From SVFI01 sp045643145 (GTDB taxonomy: Bacteria; Bacillota; Clostridia; Lachnospirales; Lachnospiraceae), in contig JAZUKG010000182.1 in the NCBI GenBank assembly GCA_045643145.1, positions 1-16,584 of the forward strand: 16,584 nt of DNA. The letters run 5' to 3'. The notes under the pieces were generated by a model. It did not search any database. It was not told the origin of the DNA and was given only the letters and a program-made list of their open reading frames with translations. Shown here piece by piece: positions 1 through 7,528 of the stretch. Within the stretch, counting starts at the first letter, position 1; each line of letters opens with the position of its first letter. Both the position numbers and the translations under genes were made by a program.

Positions 1-1
1 T

Positions 2-1633
2 GAGCAAAGAACTCTGTTAGAAGAGGCTCTTTTGGCAGCAGAACAGGCAAACAGGGCAAAAACCGTATTTTTAAATAATATGTCTCATGACATTCGTACA
101 CCTATGAATGCAATTGTCGGTATGACGCAGGTGGCGAAAAAAAGTATTTCGGATGAAGAACGTATCCGGGATTGTTTGGAAAAGATTGAAATTGCTTCCG
201 GGCATTTATTATCCCTGATCAATGATGTATTGGATATGAGTAAACTGGAATCCGGAGCAGGAGCGATTAAAAATGAATCCGTTGATTTGATTTCTATTAT
301 GAATGAATGTTTTGCGATTGTATCTGCTATGGCGCAGGAATCTGATGTATCTATTATTTTACATCCGGAGCAGAAACCGAAATACCGATATGTTATGGCC
401 AGCCCATTGTATCTTCGTCAGATTTTCATCAATCTGGCAGGAAATGCTATTAAATATAACAAGCAGGGAGGGAAATTAGAACTTACCTGTAAAGAGCGTT
501 TGATAGATCAGGAAAATGTTGAGTTTACTTTTGTATTTGAAGATACCGGAATTGGTATGGAGCAGTCCTTTATTGAAAGGGTGTTTGAACCGTTTGCCCA
601 GGAAAGACTGGATAGTCGTACCAAGTATAAAGGAACCGGACTGGGACTGCCGATTGTAAAAACTCTCGTGGAAGAGATGCGAGGTACCATAGAAGTAGAA
701 AGCCATAAAAATATCGGAAGCAAATTTACGGTAACGCTACCTTTCCAAATCGATGCAGAGAGATTGCAGGCAGAAGCTTCTCTGGAAGAGGTTAAGCAGG
801 CAGATACGATAAATGCACAGGGAATTCCGGCAGATATCAGCGGAATGCATATCTTGTTGGTAGAAGATAATGACTTGAATATGGAAATCGCAGAGTTTAT
901 TTTAACGGATGAGGGAGCTATTGTTGAGACAGCAGTCAACGGCGAGGAAGCAGTTGATTTACTGGTTCAGCAGCAAAAGACCTACGATGTCGTTTTGATG
1001 GATATTATGATGCCAAAGATGGATGGATATCAGGCTAGCAGGGAGATTCGAAAGGCCGGTATCAGAATTCCGATTATTGCGATGACGGCAAATGCTTTTA
1101 GTGAGGATCGAATCATGGCATTGGAATCCGGCATGAATGAACATGTGGCCAAGCCGATTCATGTGGATTTACTAAAAAGTACTATATGTAATTGCCTAAG
1201 TAGAGAAAACAGAGTAAATCAAGCAGAGGATTTTGACTGGAATCAGGTATCGGTTCTTTTGGTTGAAGACAATGAACTGATACGAGAAATTGAATATGAT
1301 TTGCTTTCGCAAACAGGTGCAAAGGTTGAAGCAGTAGAGGATGGAGTACAGGCAGTCAAGGTTTTAGGAGCGGCAAAGGAGCATCCATTTGATATCGTAT
1401 TTATGGATATACAAATGCCGGAAATGAATGGATACGAAGCCTGTAAGATGGTTCGAGCCTGGCCGAATCCTGTGATTGCAAAGGTGCCTATTTTTGCTCT
1501 GACTGCCAGTGAAAATGAGGTAGATAAAAAATTGGCAATGGATGTAGGAATGAATGGATTTATTTCAAAACCAATCGAATTCAAAACCATATCCGAAACC
1601 ATACAAAAAGCTGTCATGACAAAGAAATTATAA
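2..1633 (+). CDS. Hybrid sensor histidine kinase with two receiver domains, 5' partial
   Basis: This is the C-terminal part of a hybrid histidine kinase. The reading frame is open to the left edge, so the sensor and any membrane segments lie outside the window. Counting from the TTG at 32 as residue 1, the HisKA H-box is MSHDIRTP with His19. The HATPase_c domain shows an N-box (Asn134, Asn138), a DTGIGM G1 box at 171-176, the F-box FEPF and a GTGLGLP G2 box at 201-207. Two complete receiver domains follow, at about 272-390 and 408-525. Each has a VEDN acidic pocket, a phospho-acceptor Asp in MDIMMP (Asp324) or MDIQMP (Asp459), a conserved Thr (AMTAN, ALTAS) and a KPI lysine. The kinase should therefore autophosphorylate and pass phosphate to its own receivers, then to the HPt encoded 20 bp downstream. 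No output domain is visible, and its signal and targets are unknown. Confidence 0.95.
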   Translation, partial: EQRTLLEEALLAAEQANRAKTVFLNNMSHDIRTPMNAIVGMTQVAKKSISDEERIRDCLEKIEIASGHLLSLINDVLDMSKLESGAGAIKNESVDLISIMNECFAIVSAMAQESDVSIILHPEQKPKYRYVMASPLYLRQIFINLAGNAIKYNKQGGKLELTCKERLIDQENVEFTFVFEDTGIGMEQSFIERVFEPFAQERLDSRTKYKGTGLGLPIVKTLVEEMRGTIEVESHKNIGSKFTVTLPFQIDAERLQAEASLEEVKQADTINAQGIPADISGMHILLVEDNDLNMEIAEFILTDEGAIVETAVNGEEAVDLLVQQQKTYDVVLMDIMMPKMDGYQASREIRKAGIRIPIIAMTANAFSEDRIMALESGMNEHVAKPIHVDLLKSTICNCLSRENRVNQAEDFDWNQVSVLLVEDNELIREIEYDLLSQTGAKVEAVEDGVQAVKVLGAAKEHPFDIVFMDIQMPEMNGYEACKMVRAWPNPVIAKVPIFALTASENEVDKKLAMDVGMNGFISKPIEFKTISETIQKAVMTKKL

Positions 1634-1653
1634 TAGGCCGGAAAGGAAATATT

Positions 1654-2010
1654 ATGAAGATAAGAGAATGCTATGAGAAAATTCATTCAGATTATGATAA
1701 GCTGCTGCTTCGTCTTATGAATGAAAAAATGATTTATAAATTCTGTAAAAAATTCGCTGCATCCGAGGAATATGACAACCTGGTTCAGGCACTGAAGGAG
1801 AAAGACTACGAGTCTGCCTTTCGTATGTCACATAATATCAAGGGAATGTGCCTGAATTTAGAGTTTACGGAGCTTTTTCAAGTAAGCAGTGCCTTGTGTG
1901 AAGAACTCAGAGGAGGTCAGCCCCAGGCCGATGTCATGGAAATGCTGGATCAGGTGACTGTAAAGTACCGGGAAGTTTTGGCTGTGATCGACGAAATGGA
2001 AGAGCCATAA
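1654..2010 (+). CDS. Stand-alone HPt phosphotransfer protein
   Basis: This is a small all-helical protein of 118 residues. It carries the HPt signature FRMSHNIKGMCLNL, with phospho-accepting His60 in an H-x-x-K-G motif (His60, Lys63, Gly64). That length suits a single HPt domain and nothing more. The ATG at 1654 follows a GGAAAGGAAAT ribosome binding site and lies 20 bp after the kinase stop codon, so the two genes are almost certainly cotranscribed. By analogy with Hpt proteins of ArcB- or BarA-type relays, it should shuttle phosphate between the hybrid kinase's receivers and a response regulator encoded elsewhere. The terminator at 2036-2071 ends the unit. The HPt assignment is firm; the downstream partner cannot be seen. 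Confidence 0.9.
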   Translation: MKIRECYEKIHSDYDKLLLRLMNEKMIYKFCKKFAASEEYDNLVQALKEKDYESAFRMSHNIKGMCLNLEFTELFQVSSALCEELRGGQPQADVMEMLDQVTVKYREVLAVIDEMEEP

Positions 2011-2035
2011 AAGGTATAGAAGAATGAAATCAGAT

Positions 2036-2071
2036 AAGAGCTTGAAAACAAATGGTTTTCAAGCTCTTTTT
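2036..2071 (+). terminator. Rho-independent terminator after the HPt gene
   Basis: A perfect 12-bp stem pairs GAGCTTGAAAAC (2038-2049) with GTTTTCAAGCTC (2055-2066) around the loop AAATG. It can be extended by two A-T pairs and runs into five T residues at 2067-2071. It closes the phosphorelay unit. Confidence 0.93.
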
Positions 2072-2095
2072 ATTGTATATTGCATTCCTACTATT

Positions 2096-2123
2096 TTGTA
2101 GTTCAGTGATTTTGTGGTAAGAT
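2096..2123 (+). promoter_or_regulatory. Candidate sigma-A promoter for the LRR gene
   Basis: An extended -10 element, TGGTAAGAT (TG at 2115-2116, hexamer TAAGAT at 2118-2123), lies 33 bp before the start codon at 2157. A weak -35 candidate, TTGTAG (2096-2101), sits 16 bp upstream of the hexamer. The position right after the terminator supports a new transcription unit here. The call rests on consensus matching only. Confidence 0.45.
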
Positions 2124-2156
2124 GAATGGAAGGGTTTTTTGATAGGAGATTGAGTC

Positions 2157-3983
2157 ATGATACGTTTTGTAGAGATGGAATGCCCTAATTGCGGGGCAGA
2201 GCTGAAAAAAAGCGGCAAAAACACTTGTAAATGTACATATTGTAATGCGACATTTATGATTGATAAAGAAAAGAAGGTAGTGGAAAAAACTGTACCGGTC
2301 GTACAACCGGCGGCGCAGACCGGTAATAAGTCACTTATTATTTTTGTTATATTGATTATTGCAGGGCTTCTTGGTTTTTATATGATACAGTCATATAGAG
2401 AAATGATGGAAAATGAAGCTGTGAAAAAGGTGCAAGAAATAGAAGCCCGGCAGCTGGTATTTTCTGATATGTTTGAGAAGTTTGTATTAAGTGCGTATGG
2501 GAAACCGACCGCGCAGCTTACAGAAGACGACTTTGGAAAGCTTGAAATGATAAAAGTGAACCGGGCCTGGGAGTGGATGGAAATTGAGTATAGAATGCAG
2601 GGACAGGATTCTCAGGTGCTTCATTGGGATAAGGATGAATGCGGTCCGTTCCAACTCGAAGATTTGAACTATTTTACACATCTTAAGGTGCTGGATTTGT
2701 CAGGGGTACATAACATTGATGTGCCGCTTACAAACCTTACCGAACTGACAGAACTGTATTGCAGTAATTCACCGGAACATCTTTTGAGTTTAATTCCGTG
2801 TCCGCAGAATTTAACACTGTTAATGTGTGACTGTGATACAGAGAATCTTTCGGGGATTGAAAAATATACCGGACTGAAAACTCTGATTGTAAAAAATAAT
2901 GATCTGATCAGTGTTGATGCAATCAGTAATATGATCAATATCGAAACACTTGAATTGCATACAGACGGTGTTGCCGGCTTTGGCGCACTGGCGACTTTGA
3001 CAAACTTAAAAAGCTTAACGATAGAGGCAGAGCTTTTAAAAGAGGTTAGCTTTTTGAACTCCATTCACGGATTGGAGTATTTCAATCTGATTGATACCAT
3101 CGTTATTGATATTTCTCCGATTGTGTCTCATCCAAATTTAAAAGAAGTTAATTTTTCCAGAAATGATGAAATTGCAGACTATGGTCCGCTGGGCGAATTA
3201 GAAAACCTGGAAAGGGTTTCTCTTTCCATCGAGTCTAAAAATGGTATGCCGGACGTGTCTAAGTGGAAAAAACTGGAAACATTAACGATTAGCGGAATCA
3301 AGGATATTTCCTTTTTAAGTCAGCTGGAAACGTTGACCTGTTTGAATATCAGCAGCTCCTCTGTAGAAGACTTTTCGCCAATTCTTAATCTGCCAAATTT
3401 AAAAGAGCTCGCAGTCAGAAGTCATTATGGTGATATTCGTAGTATCGCAGTCCTTCAAAAACAGGAGAGCATAGAAAAGTTGGACTTGAGCGGGGATAAG
3501 ATATATGAAAACCTGGAAGGCTTATTTGCTATGGCTAATCTTAAGGAACTGAATATCAATGATATCAGTATGGGACTGAATCCGGACAAAATTCCGGGCA
3601 GCGAGACTTTAGAAGTTTTGCACATGAATAATGTACGCTTTTTTGATAATATCCAGTATGTATCGGATGGCTTTGTATCCATGATTGATTATGACAAGGT
3701 GGAGATCACAGATTATCAGGCATTTTTTGAACATTTCCCAAATTTAAAGGAATTGTATATCCAGGGAAATACAGTTTCAAATATTGAATTTGTCAGCGCA
3801 CTGCCAAATCTGAAAAAGCTGGATATCACAGCAAACTATGTAACAGATATTCGACCGGTAGGTACCTTGTCAAAATTTGAAACTTTGTGGTGCGGTGAAA
3901 ATCCAATCAATCAGGGACAGGAGCTTAAGGATCGAATTGAGATTGATTTTAATACGACTCAAACAGAAAAAAGTATATTCTAA
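2157..3983 (+). CDS. Membrane protein: N-terminal zinc ribbon, one TM helix, leucine-rich repeats
   Basis: This 608-residue protein has three parts. Residues 9-29 form a zinc ribbon (Cys9-x2-Cys12, then Cys26-x2-Cys29, with an extra Cys24). Residues about 59-77 are one hydrophobic helix (SLIIFVILIIAGLLGFY). From about residue 169 to 595 there are irregular leucine-rich repeats of roughly 22 residues, of internalin/SDS22 type (for example LKVLDLSG, LKKLDITANYVTDI). There is no signal peptide and no sortase motif. Lys-rich sequence ahead of the helix suggests an N-in orientation, with the ribbon in the cytoplasm and the repeats outside. The ATG at 2157 is preferred over the ATG at 2175 because AGGAGA (2144-2149) is correctly spaced for it. 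It is the first gene of a unit with the GH32 gene 14 bp downstream. A protein- or glycan-binding role is plausible, but no function can be named. Confidence 0.85.
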   Translation: MIRFVEMECPNCGAELKKSGKNTCKCTYCNATFMIDKEKKVVEKTVPVVQPAAQTGNKSLIIFVILIIAGLLGFYMIQSYREMMENEAVKKVQEIEARQLVFSDMFEKFVLSAYGKPTAQLTEDDFGKLEMIKVNRAWEWMEIEYRMQGQDSQVLHWDKDECGPFQLEDLNYFTHLKVLDLSGVHNIDVPLTNLTELTELYCSNSPEHLLSLIPCPQNLTLLMCDCDTENLSGIEKYTGLKTLIVKNNDLISVDAISNMINIETLELHTDGVAGFGALATLTNLKSLTIEAELLKEVSFLNSIHGLEYFNLIDTIVIDISPIVSHPNLKEVNFSRNDEIADYGPLGELENLERVSLSIESKNGMPDVSKWKKLETLTISGIKDISFLSQLETLTCLNISSSSVEDFSPILNLPNLKELAVRSHYGDIRSIAVLQKQESIEKLDLSGDKIYENLEGLFAMANLKELNINDISMGLNPDKIPGSETLEVLHMNNVRFFDNIQYVSDGFVSMIDYDKVEITDYQAFFEHFPNLKELYIQGNTVSNIEFVSALPNLKKLDITANYVTDIRPVGTLSKFETLWCGENPINQGQELKDRIEIDFNTTQTEKSIF

Positions 3984-3997
3984 ACCGGAGATAAAAT

Positions 3998-5227
3998 ATG
4001 AGTAAAAGAAGTTTCTATCATTTCACTCCGCCCAAAGGATGGATGAATGATCCGAACGGACTCATAAAAATAGGAGATACCTATCATATTTTTTATCAGC
4101 ATTATCCATTGGATACGAAGTGGGGGCCTATGCATTGGGGGCATGCCATCAGCAAAGACCTGTTACACTTTACACATCTGGATATTGCGCTGTATCCTAC
4201 GGAGGATGAGTATATCTTTTCCGGCTCTGCAGTTTTAGATACAGAAAATGTCAGCGGCCTGGCAAAGGATGATAAGCCGGTACTCTTATTGTTTTATACA
4301 GCACACAATCCGTTGACCGGAGAACAGATGCAAAGTATGGCATACAGTCATGATTATATCCACTTTGAAAAGTATGCAGAAAATCCGCTGATTCGAAACG
4401 AGGTAGCCGAAGCTAACTATAAAAAGGACTTCAGAGATCCAAAGGTATTTCGAAATCAGGTGATTGGCGGTTTTAGTATGGTATTAGCAGCCGGCGATCA
4501 TATTGAAATATATCATAGCGAAAATCTTTTAGGCTGGAATCAAACCGGTTCGTTTTATCCGGGAGAATATGGCTATGCCGGTATATGCGAATGCCCGGAT
4601 TTGATTTGTTTTAATTTTGAGAATAAAGATATTTATGTTATGACCATGAGTATGATTTATACGAAAGCCCTGGCAGAGCAAGAGAGTCATGTCATGCAGT
4701 ATTTTATAGGTGAATTTGACGGTAATACTTTTTCGATTTCGCAGGACTTTGATGAACATATGCTGTTAGATTATGGCGAGGATAATTATGCCATGGTATC
4801 CTTTGGTGAAACAGATGAGGTCATTTTGCTGGGCTGGGGAGAAGACTGGAATAAAGCCAGACAGAATCAGGCAACAGACTACTTTGGTAAATTGACACTG
4901 GCCAGAACGGCAAAGCTGACAGAGAAAGAGGGAAAGCTATATCTCGCTCAGACACCGATTGGCTGGGAGGCAGAGGAAAGCAATCCGAAAAATAGCAGGG
5001 ATAGTCAGACAGTGGAGTATTGCCTGGCAGAGGGAGAGGAAGTACTTATTAAAAATCTTCCTATCGTGAATTTAGGAAATGAATTAAAAATAGGTGACTT
5101 AAAAATCAGACGACCGGAACGCGGTGTCTGTCAAATCTGTATCTATGAAGATCACGGCTTTGTGGAGCTGTTTGCAGATTACGGCCTGATTTCATACAGT
5201 CAAAATTTAGATGAAAGATATAAATGA
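3998..5227 (+). CDS. GH32 beta-fructosidase (sucrose-6-phosphate hydrolase/levanase family), cytoplasmic
   Basis: This glycoside hydrolase family 32 enzyme should cleave terminal beta-fructosides such as sucrose, sucrose-6-phosphate or fructans with retention of configuration. The N-terminal motif GWMNDPNG carries the nucleophile Asp18. FRDPKVF (Arg146-Asp147-Pro148) is the transition-state stabiliser motif. CECPDL supplies the acid/base Glu198. The five-blade propeller is complete. The C-terminal beta-sandwich is short but still ends in a recognisable GFVELFADYG strand pair. At 409 residues the protein is smaller than the usual ~480-500. It lacks a signal peptide, so it should act inside the cell. 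The ATG at 3998 follows CCGGAGA. The stop codon overlaps the next start as ATGA. No PTS or sugar transporter lies next to it, so the exact substrate is open. Confidence 0.92.
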   Translation: MSKRSFYHFTPPKGWMNDPNGLIKIGDTYHIFYQHYPLDTKWGPMHWGHAISKDLLHFTHLDIALYPTEDEYIFSGSAVLDTENVSGLAKDDKPVLLLFYTAHNPLTGEQMQSMAYSHDYIHFEKYAENPLIRNEVAEANYKKDFRDPKVFRNQVIGGFSMVLAAGDHIEIYHSENLLGWNQTGSFYPGEYGYAGICECPDLICFNFENKDIYVMTMSMIYTKALAEQESHVMQYFIGEFDGNTFSISQDFDEHMLLDYGEDNYAMVSFGETDEVILLGWGEDWNKARQNQATDYFGKLTLARTAKLTEKEGKLYLAQTPIGWEAEESNPKNSRDSQTVEYCLAEGEEVLIKNLPIVNLGNELKIGDLKIRRPERGVCQICIYEDHGFVELFADYGLISYSQNLDERYK

Positions 5228-5817
5228 ACACAGAGGAAAGAATTGACAAAGAGTTTAATATAGAAACCTGCAAACGGGATGCAACCAAAGAAGATGACCA
5301 TCACAGAGCATATGAAGCGACGCCGTATGCTGTTTTGGATTTATTGACAGAGGAAGGCGTAATCAACAGGGATGATGTACTGGTGGATATGGGCTGCGGA
5401 AAAGGCAGAGTCGGTTTTTATCTGTCAAACCGAATCGGTTGCAGGGTAAAGGGAATCGAGTACAGCGAAGAATTGTATCAATTGGCACTTCAAAATCAGC
5501 AGAATCTCAAAAAGAAAGCCGATACGCAGTTTCTCTGTATGAATGCAGAGAATTATGAGGTACAAAAGGAAGATACCGTTTTTTTCTTTTTCAATCCGTT
5601 TTCTATAGAAATCCTCAGAAGCGTCATAGCAAATATCGAGAAATCCTACTATGAAAACAGGAGAGAGATAAAGCTCATTTTTTATTATCCTTCCATGGAA
5701 TATGTAGGATATCTATTGACCAAAGAAAACATAGAGTTTATAGATGAAATAGATTGCTCTCACCTGTACAAAAAGAACAAGGAACGAGAGTGTTTACTGT
5801 TATTTCGCATATTTTAA
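5224..5817 (+). CDS. Class I SAM-dependent methyltransferase of unknown substrate
   Basis: This 197-residue Rossmann-fold methyltransferase has motif I as VDMGCGKGR (residues 54-62). An acidic residue, Glu79 in KGIEYS, is placed to bind the ribose of S-adenosylmethionine. A motif IV-like FFFFNPF stretch (120-126) occupies the catalytic position. The N-terminal HHRAYEATPY segment (26-35) is probably part of the substrate or cofactor site. The NPF motif and DxGCGKGR resemble small uncharacterised Firmicute methyltransferases; whether it modifies a protein, a lipid or a small molecule cannot be told. The start ATG lies within the GH32 stop (ATGA overlap), so translation is likely coupled. The last codons and stop form one arm of the perfect hairpin at 5804-5840. 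Confidence 0.82.
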   Translation: MNTEERIDKEFNIETCKRDATKEDDHHRAYEATPYAVLDLLTEEGVINRDDVLVDMGCGKGRVGFYLSNRIGCRVKGIEYSEELYQLALQNQQNLKKKADTQFLCMNAENYEVQKEDTVFFFFNPFSIEILRSVIANIEKSYYENRREIKLIFYYPSMEYVGYLLTKENIEFIDEIDCSHLYKKNKERECLLLFRIF

Positions 5818-5840
5818 ATGATACATTTAAAATATGCGAA
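5804..5840 (+). terminator. Perfect 16-bp hairpin over the methyltransferase stop codon
   Basis: TTCGCATATTTTAAAT (5804-5819) is an exact reverse complement of 5825-5840, with the loop GATAC. The stem contains the TAA stop of the methyltransferase gene. No T tract follows in either direction, so it is not a canonical intrinsic terminator. It could still stabilise the 3' end or cause termination together with the next hairpin. Confidence 0.5.
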
Positions 5841-5842
5841 CA

Positions 5843-5871
5843 GAAAATCTCAATCTATGGTTGAGATTTTC
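5843..5871 (+). terminator. Second perfect hairpin in the same intergenic region
   Basis: GAAAATCTCAA (5843-5853) pairs exactly with TTGAGATTTTC (5861-5871) around a 7-nt loop. It begins two bases after the first hairpin ends. The 3' arm has TTTT, but no free U tract follows. It may be a terminator or a 3'-end stabilising structure. Confidence 0.45.
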
Positions 5872-5920
5872 GAGGGCCTTGATTGGAAACTAACGAGACA
5901 GGGGACAAGAAGGAGAAAAT

Positions 5921-6601
5921 ATGTTATCAGATACAAAAGGAACGATGATGAATACCTATGTCAAGGACTATGTCATCTTTGACCTGGAGACAACAGGGAT
6001 ATCCTGTTATAACGATGAAGTGATAGAAATATCTGCCATTAAGGTAAAAAATGAAAAGGTAGTGGAGGAGTTTTCATCGCTCGTCAATCCGAGAAGACCG
6101 ATTCCGTTTATGGCCAGCAGTGTCAATGGGATTACAGATGATATGGTAAAGGATGCTCCTTTTTTTGAGGATGTATTAGAAGCGTTTCTAAGCTTTATCG
6201 AGGATTTGCCGTTGGTAGGACACAACATTCATTCCTTTGATATGAAGTTTATGCACAGAGACTGTGAAAAGTTTTTTGGCAAGGTAATCGGAAACGATTA
6301 TGCAGATACCCTAAAACTGGCCAGAGTATGTTTGCCTCAGTTAAAGCATCATAAACTGGTAGATTTGGCAGAACATTATGGGATTTCATCCAAAGGAGCG
6401 CACCGTGCATTAAATGACTGCAGGATGAATCAGCTTGTTTATGAAAAGCTGGGAAAGGAATTAAAAAGTCCAAAGGCAGAAGCAAAAGGATTAAAAGCAT
6501 GCCCGAGATGCGGTTCGCCTTTGAAAAAAAGAAGCGGCAGATACGGAGAATTTATGGGCTGTACTTCTTATCCGGATTGCAGATATACAGAGAATGTGTA
6601 A
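5921..6601 (+). CDS. DnaQ-like DEDDh 3'-5' exonuclease with C-terminal topoisomerase-type zinc ribbon
   Basis: The 226-residue product is a DEDDh exonuclease related to the DNA polymerase III epsilon subunit and the exonuclease domain of PolC. The catalytic set is complete: Asp21 and Glu23 in FDLETTG, Asp107 in HNIHSFDMKF, His161 and Asp166 in GAHRALNDC. After about residue 190 comes a four-cysteine zinc ribbon (Cys194, Cys197, Cys214, Cys220) of the kind found at the C terminus of bacterial topoisomerase I, with the typical GRYGEFMGC..YPDC pattern. This suggests a single-strand nucleic-acid binding tail on a proofreading or repair nuclease. The ATG at 5921 follows AGGAG at 5911-5915, five bases upstream. 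The gene starts a new cluster after the double hairpin. The cellular substrate is not known. Confidence 0.9.
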   Translation: MLSDTKGTMMNTYVKDYVIFDLETTGISCYNDEVIEISAIKVKNEKVVEEFSSLVNPRRPIPFMASSVNGITDDMVKDAPFFEDVLEAFLSFIEDLPLVGHNIHSFDMKFMHRDCEKFFGKVIGNDYADTLKLARVCLPQLKHHKLVDLAEHYGISSKGAHRALNDCRMNQLVYEKLGKELKSPKAEAKGLKACPRCGSPLKKRSGRYGEFMGCTSYPDCRYTENV

Positions 6602-6721
6602 TTTGTTCCCTTTGAAGCACAGGTGGTTCGAATCGGACTGGCCAGGGTGAATCCTCACAAAGATGTTGAGAAATTTTATTTGGTGACAGAAAATAATATG
6701 AGAAATCCGGAGAGTATGTAG
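6602..6721 (+). pseudogene. Possible remnant of a protein-coding gene, about 39 codons without a start
   Basis: Directly after the exonuclease TAA, and in the same frame, there are 39 sense codons followed by TAG at 6719. The peptide reads like real protein, for instance FEAQVVRIGLARVNPHKD and FYLVTENN. It has no properly placed ATG and no ribosome binding site; the only in-frame Met codons are near its end, and the GTG at 6623 has no convincing Shine-Dalgarno. It may be the C-terminal scrap of a deleted gene, or of an older, longer exonuclease. I could not recognise a family. It could also be chance. Confidence 0.3.
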
Positions 6722-6760
6722 GGGCTATAAAAAAGCCTTATTTGGCGGAAAGGACAGCAT

Positions 6761-7516
6761 ATGTCAGTAGAAAACGGAGAATGGATTATGTATGGCGTAG
6801 AAGAGGATGATCCTTATTGCCTGCATACGGTCGAAGAATTAGAAGATTATATCAATGAAATCGGGTTTTTACCTTTGTTTCGAAATGAAATACCGGGCTT
6901 TTCTGTGGAGGAAAGAACCGTACCGACCTACTGGTGGTCAGGAGATGTAAAGAAGGATCCGTGGGAATGGCGTGCTGTCATAGCGGGGCGCGGAAAAATT
7001 GCCTATGGCAAATTTTTTAACGGGAAGGCTGGTTTTATTTCTAAAAAATGGCTGCCTGTTTTTGCCAATTACAGAAGAGACGGATATGATTTTGACTCCC
7101 TGTGGGAGGATGAGAAGGCCAATATTCGATTAAAGAAAATCATGGACTGTTTCACAGAGGATACGGAGCTGTATTCCTTTGAATTGAAAGCACAGGCCGG
7201 TTTTGGTAAAGGCGGAGAGAAAAACTTTGACGGAACCATCACAAATCTTCAGATGCAGACATATTTGTGTGTCAGGGATTTTCGCCAAAAAAGAAATAAA
7301 AAAGGAGAGGCTTACGGATGGGCAATTGCAGTGTATTGTATGCCGGAGCATCTGTTTGGATATGATTTCATCAGTCAAAAATACAGCGAGGACCCAAAAG
7401 AAAGCGGGCAGCAGATTTTTGACCATATAGCCGATATTTATCCGATAGCAAAGGAAAACCAGATACGAAAGGTTTTGGGAATCGGAGCAGATACCAAAAT
7501 GCCAAAAAAGAAATAA
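6761..7516 (+). CDS. Conserved hypothetical protein, AlkZ-related type
   Basis: This 251-residue soluble protein has no signal peptide or membrane helix. It is rich in aromatic residues and has conserved-looking blocks: LFRNEIPGFSVEE, YWWSGDVKKDPWEWR, KAGFISKKWLPVFANYRRDGYDFD and, near the C terminus, YGWAIAVYCMPE. This pattern resembles Firmicute proteins annotated as AlkZ-related, that is, distantly linked to the winged-helix DNA glycosylase AlkZ. That link comes from memory of the family and is uncertain; no catalytic motif could be checked. The ATG at 6761 follows AAAGGA (6749-6754). The stop lies 12 bp before the next gene, so the two are probably cotranscribed. A DNA-related role alongside the exonuclease is conceivable but unproven. 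Confidence 0.65.
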   Translation: MSVENGEWIMYGVEEDDPYCLHTVEELEDYINEIGFLPLFRNEIPGFSVEERTVPTYWWSGDVKKDPWEWRAVIAGRGKIAYGKFFNGKAGFISKKWLPVFANYRRDGYDFDSLWEDEKANIRLKKIMDCFTEDTELYSFELKAQAGFGKGGEKNFDGTITNLQMQTYLCVRDFRQKRNKKGEAYGWAIAVYCMPEHLFGYDFISQKYSEDPKESGQQIFDHIADIYPIAKENQIRKVLGIGADTKMPKKK

Positions 7517-7528
7517 CAGGGAGGAAAT

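Noticed and set aside
32..34. TTG as the start of the kinase gene
   Set aside because: The frame is open to the left edge, with helical residues that continue into HisKA, so the gene begins outside the window.
508..939. Minus-strand frame of 143 codons inside the kinase gene
   Set aside because: It lies wholly within the well-supported kinase and first receiver domain and shows no family features.
6724..6738. GGCTATAAAAAAGCC as a terminator before the AlkZ-related gene
   Set aside because: The stem has only four pairs, with a seven-base loop and no proper T run after it.
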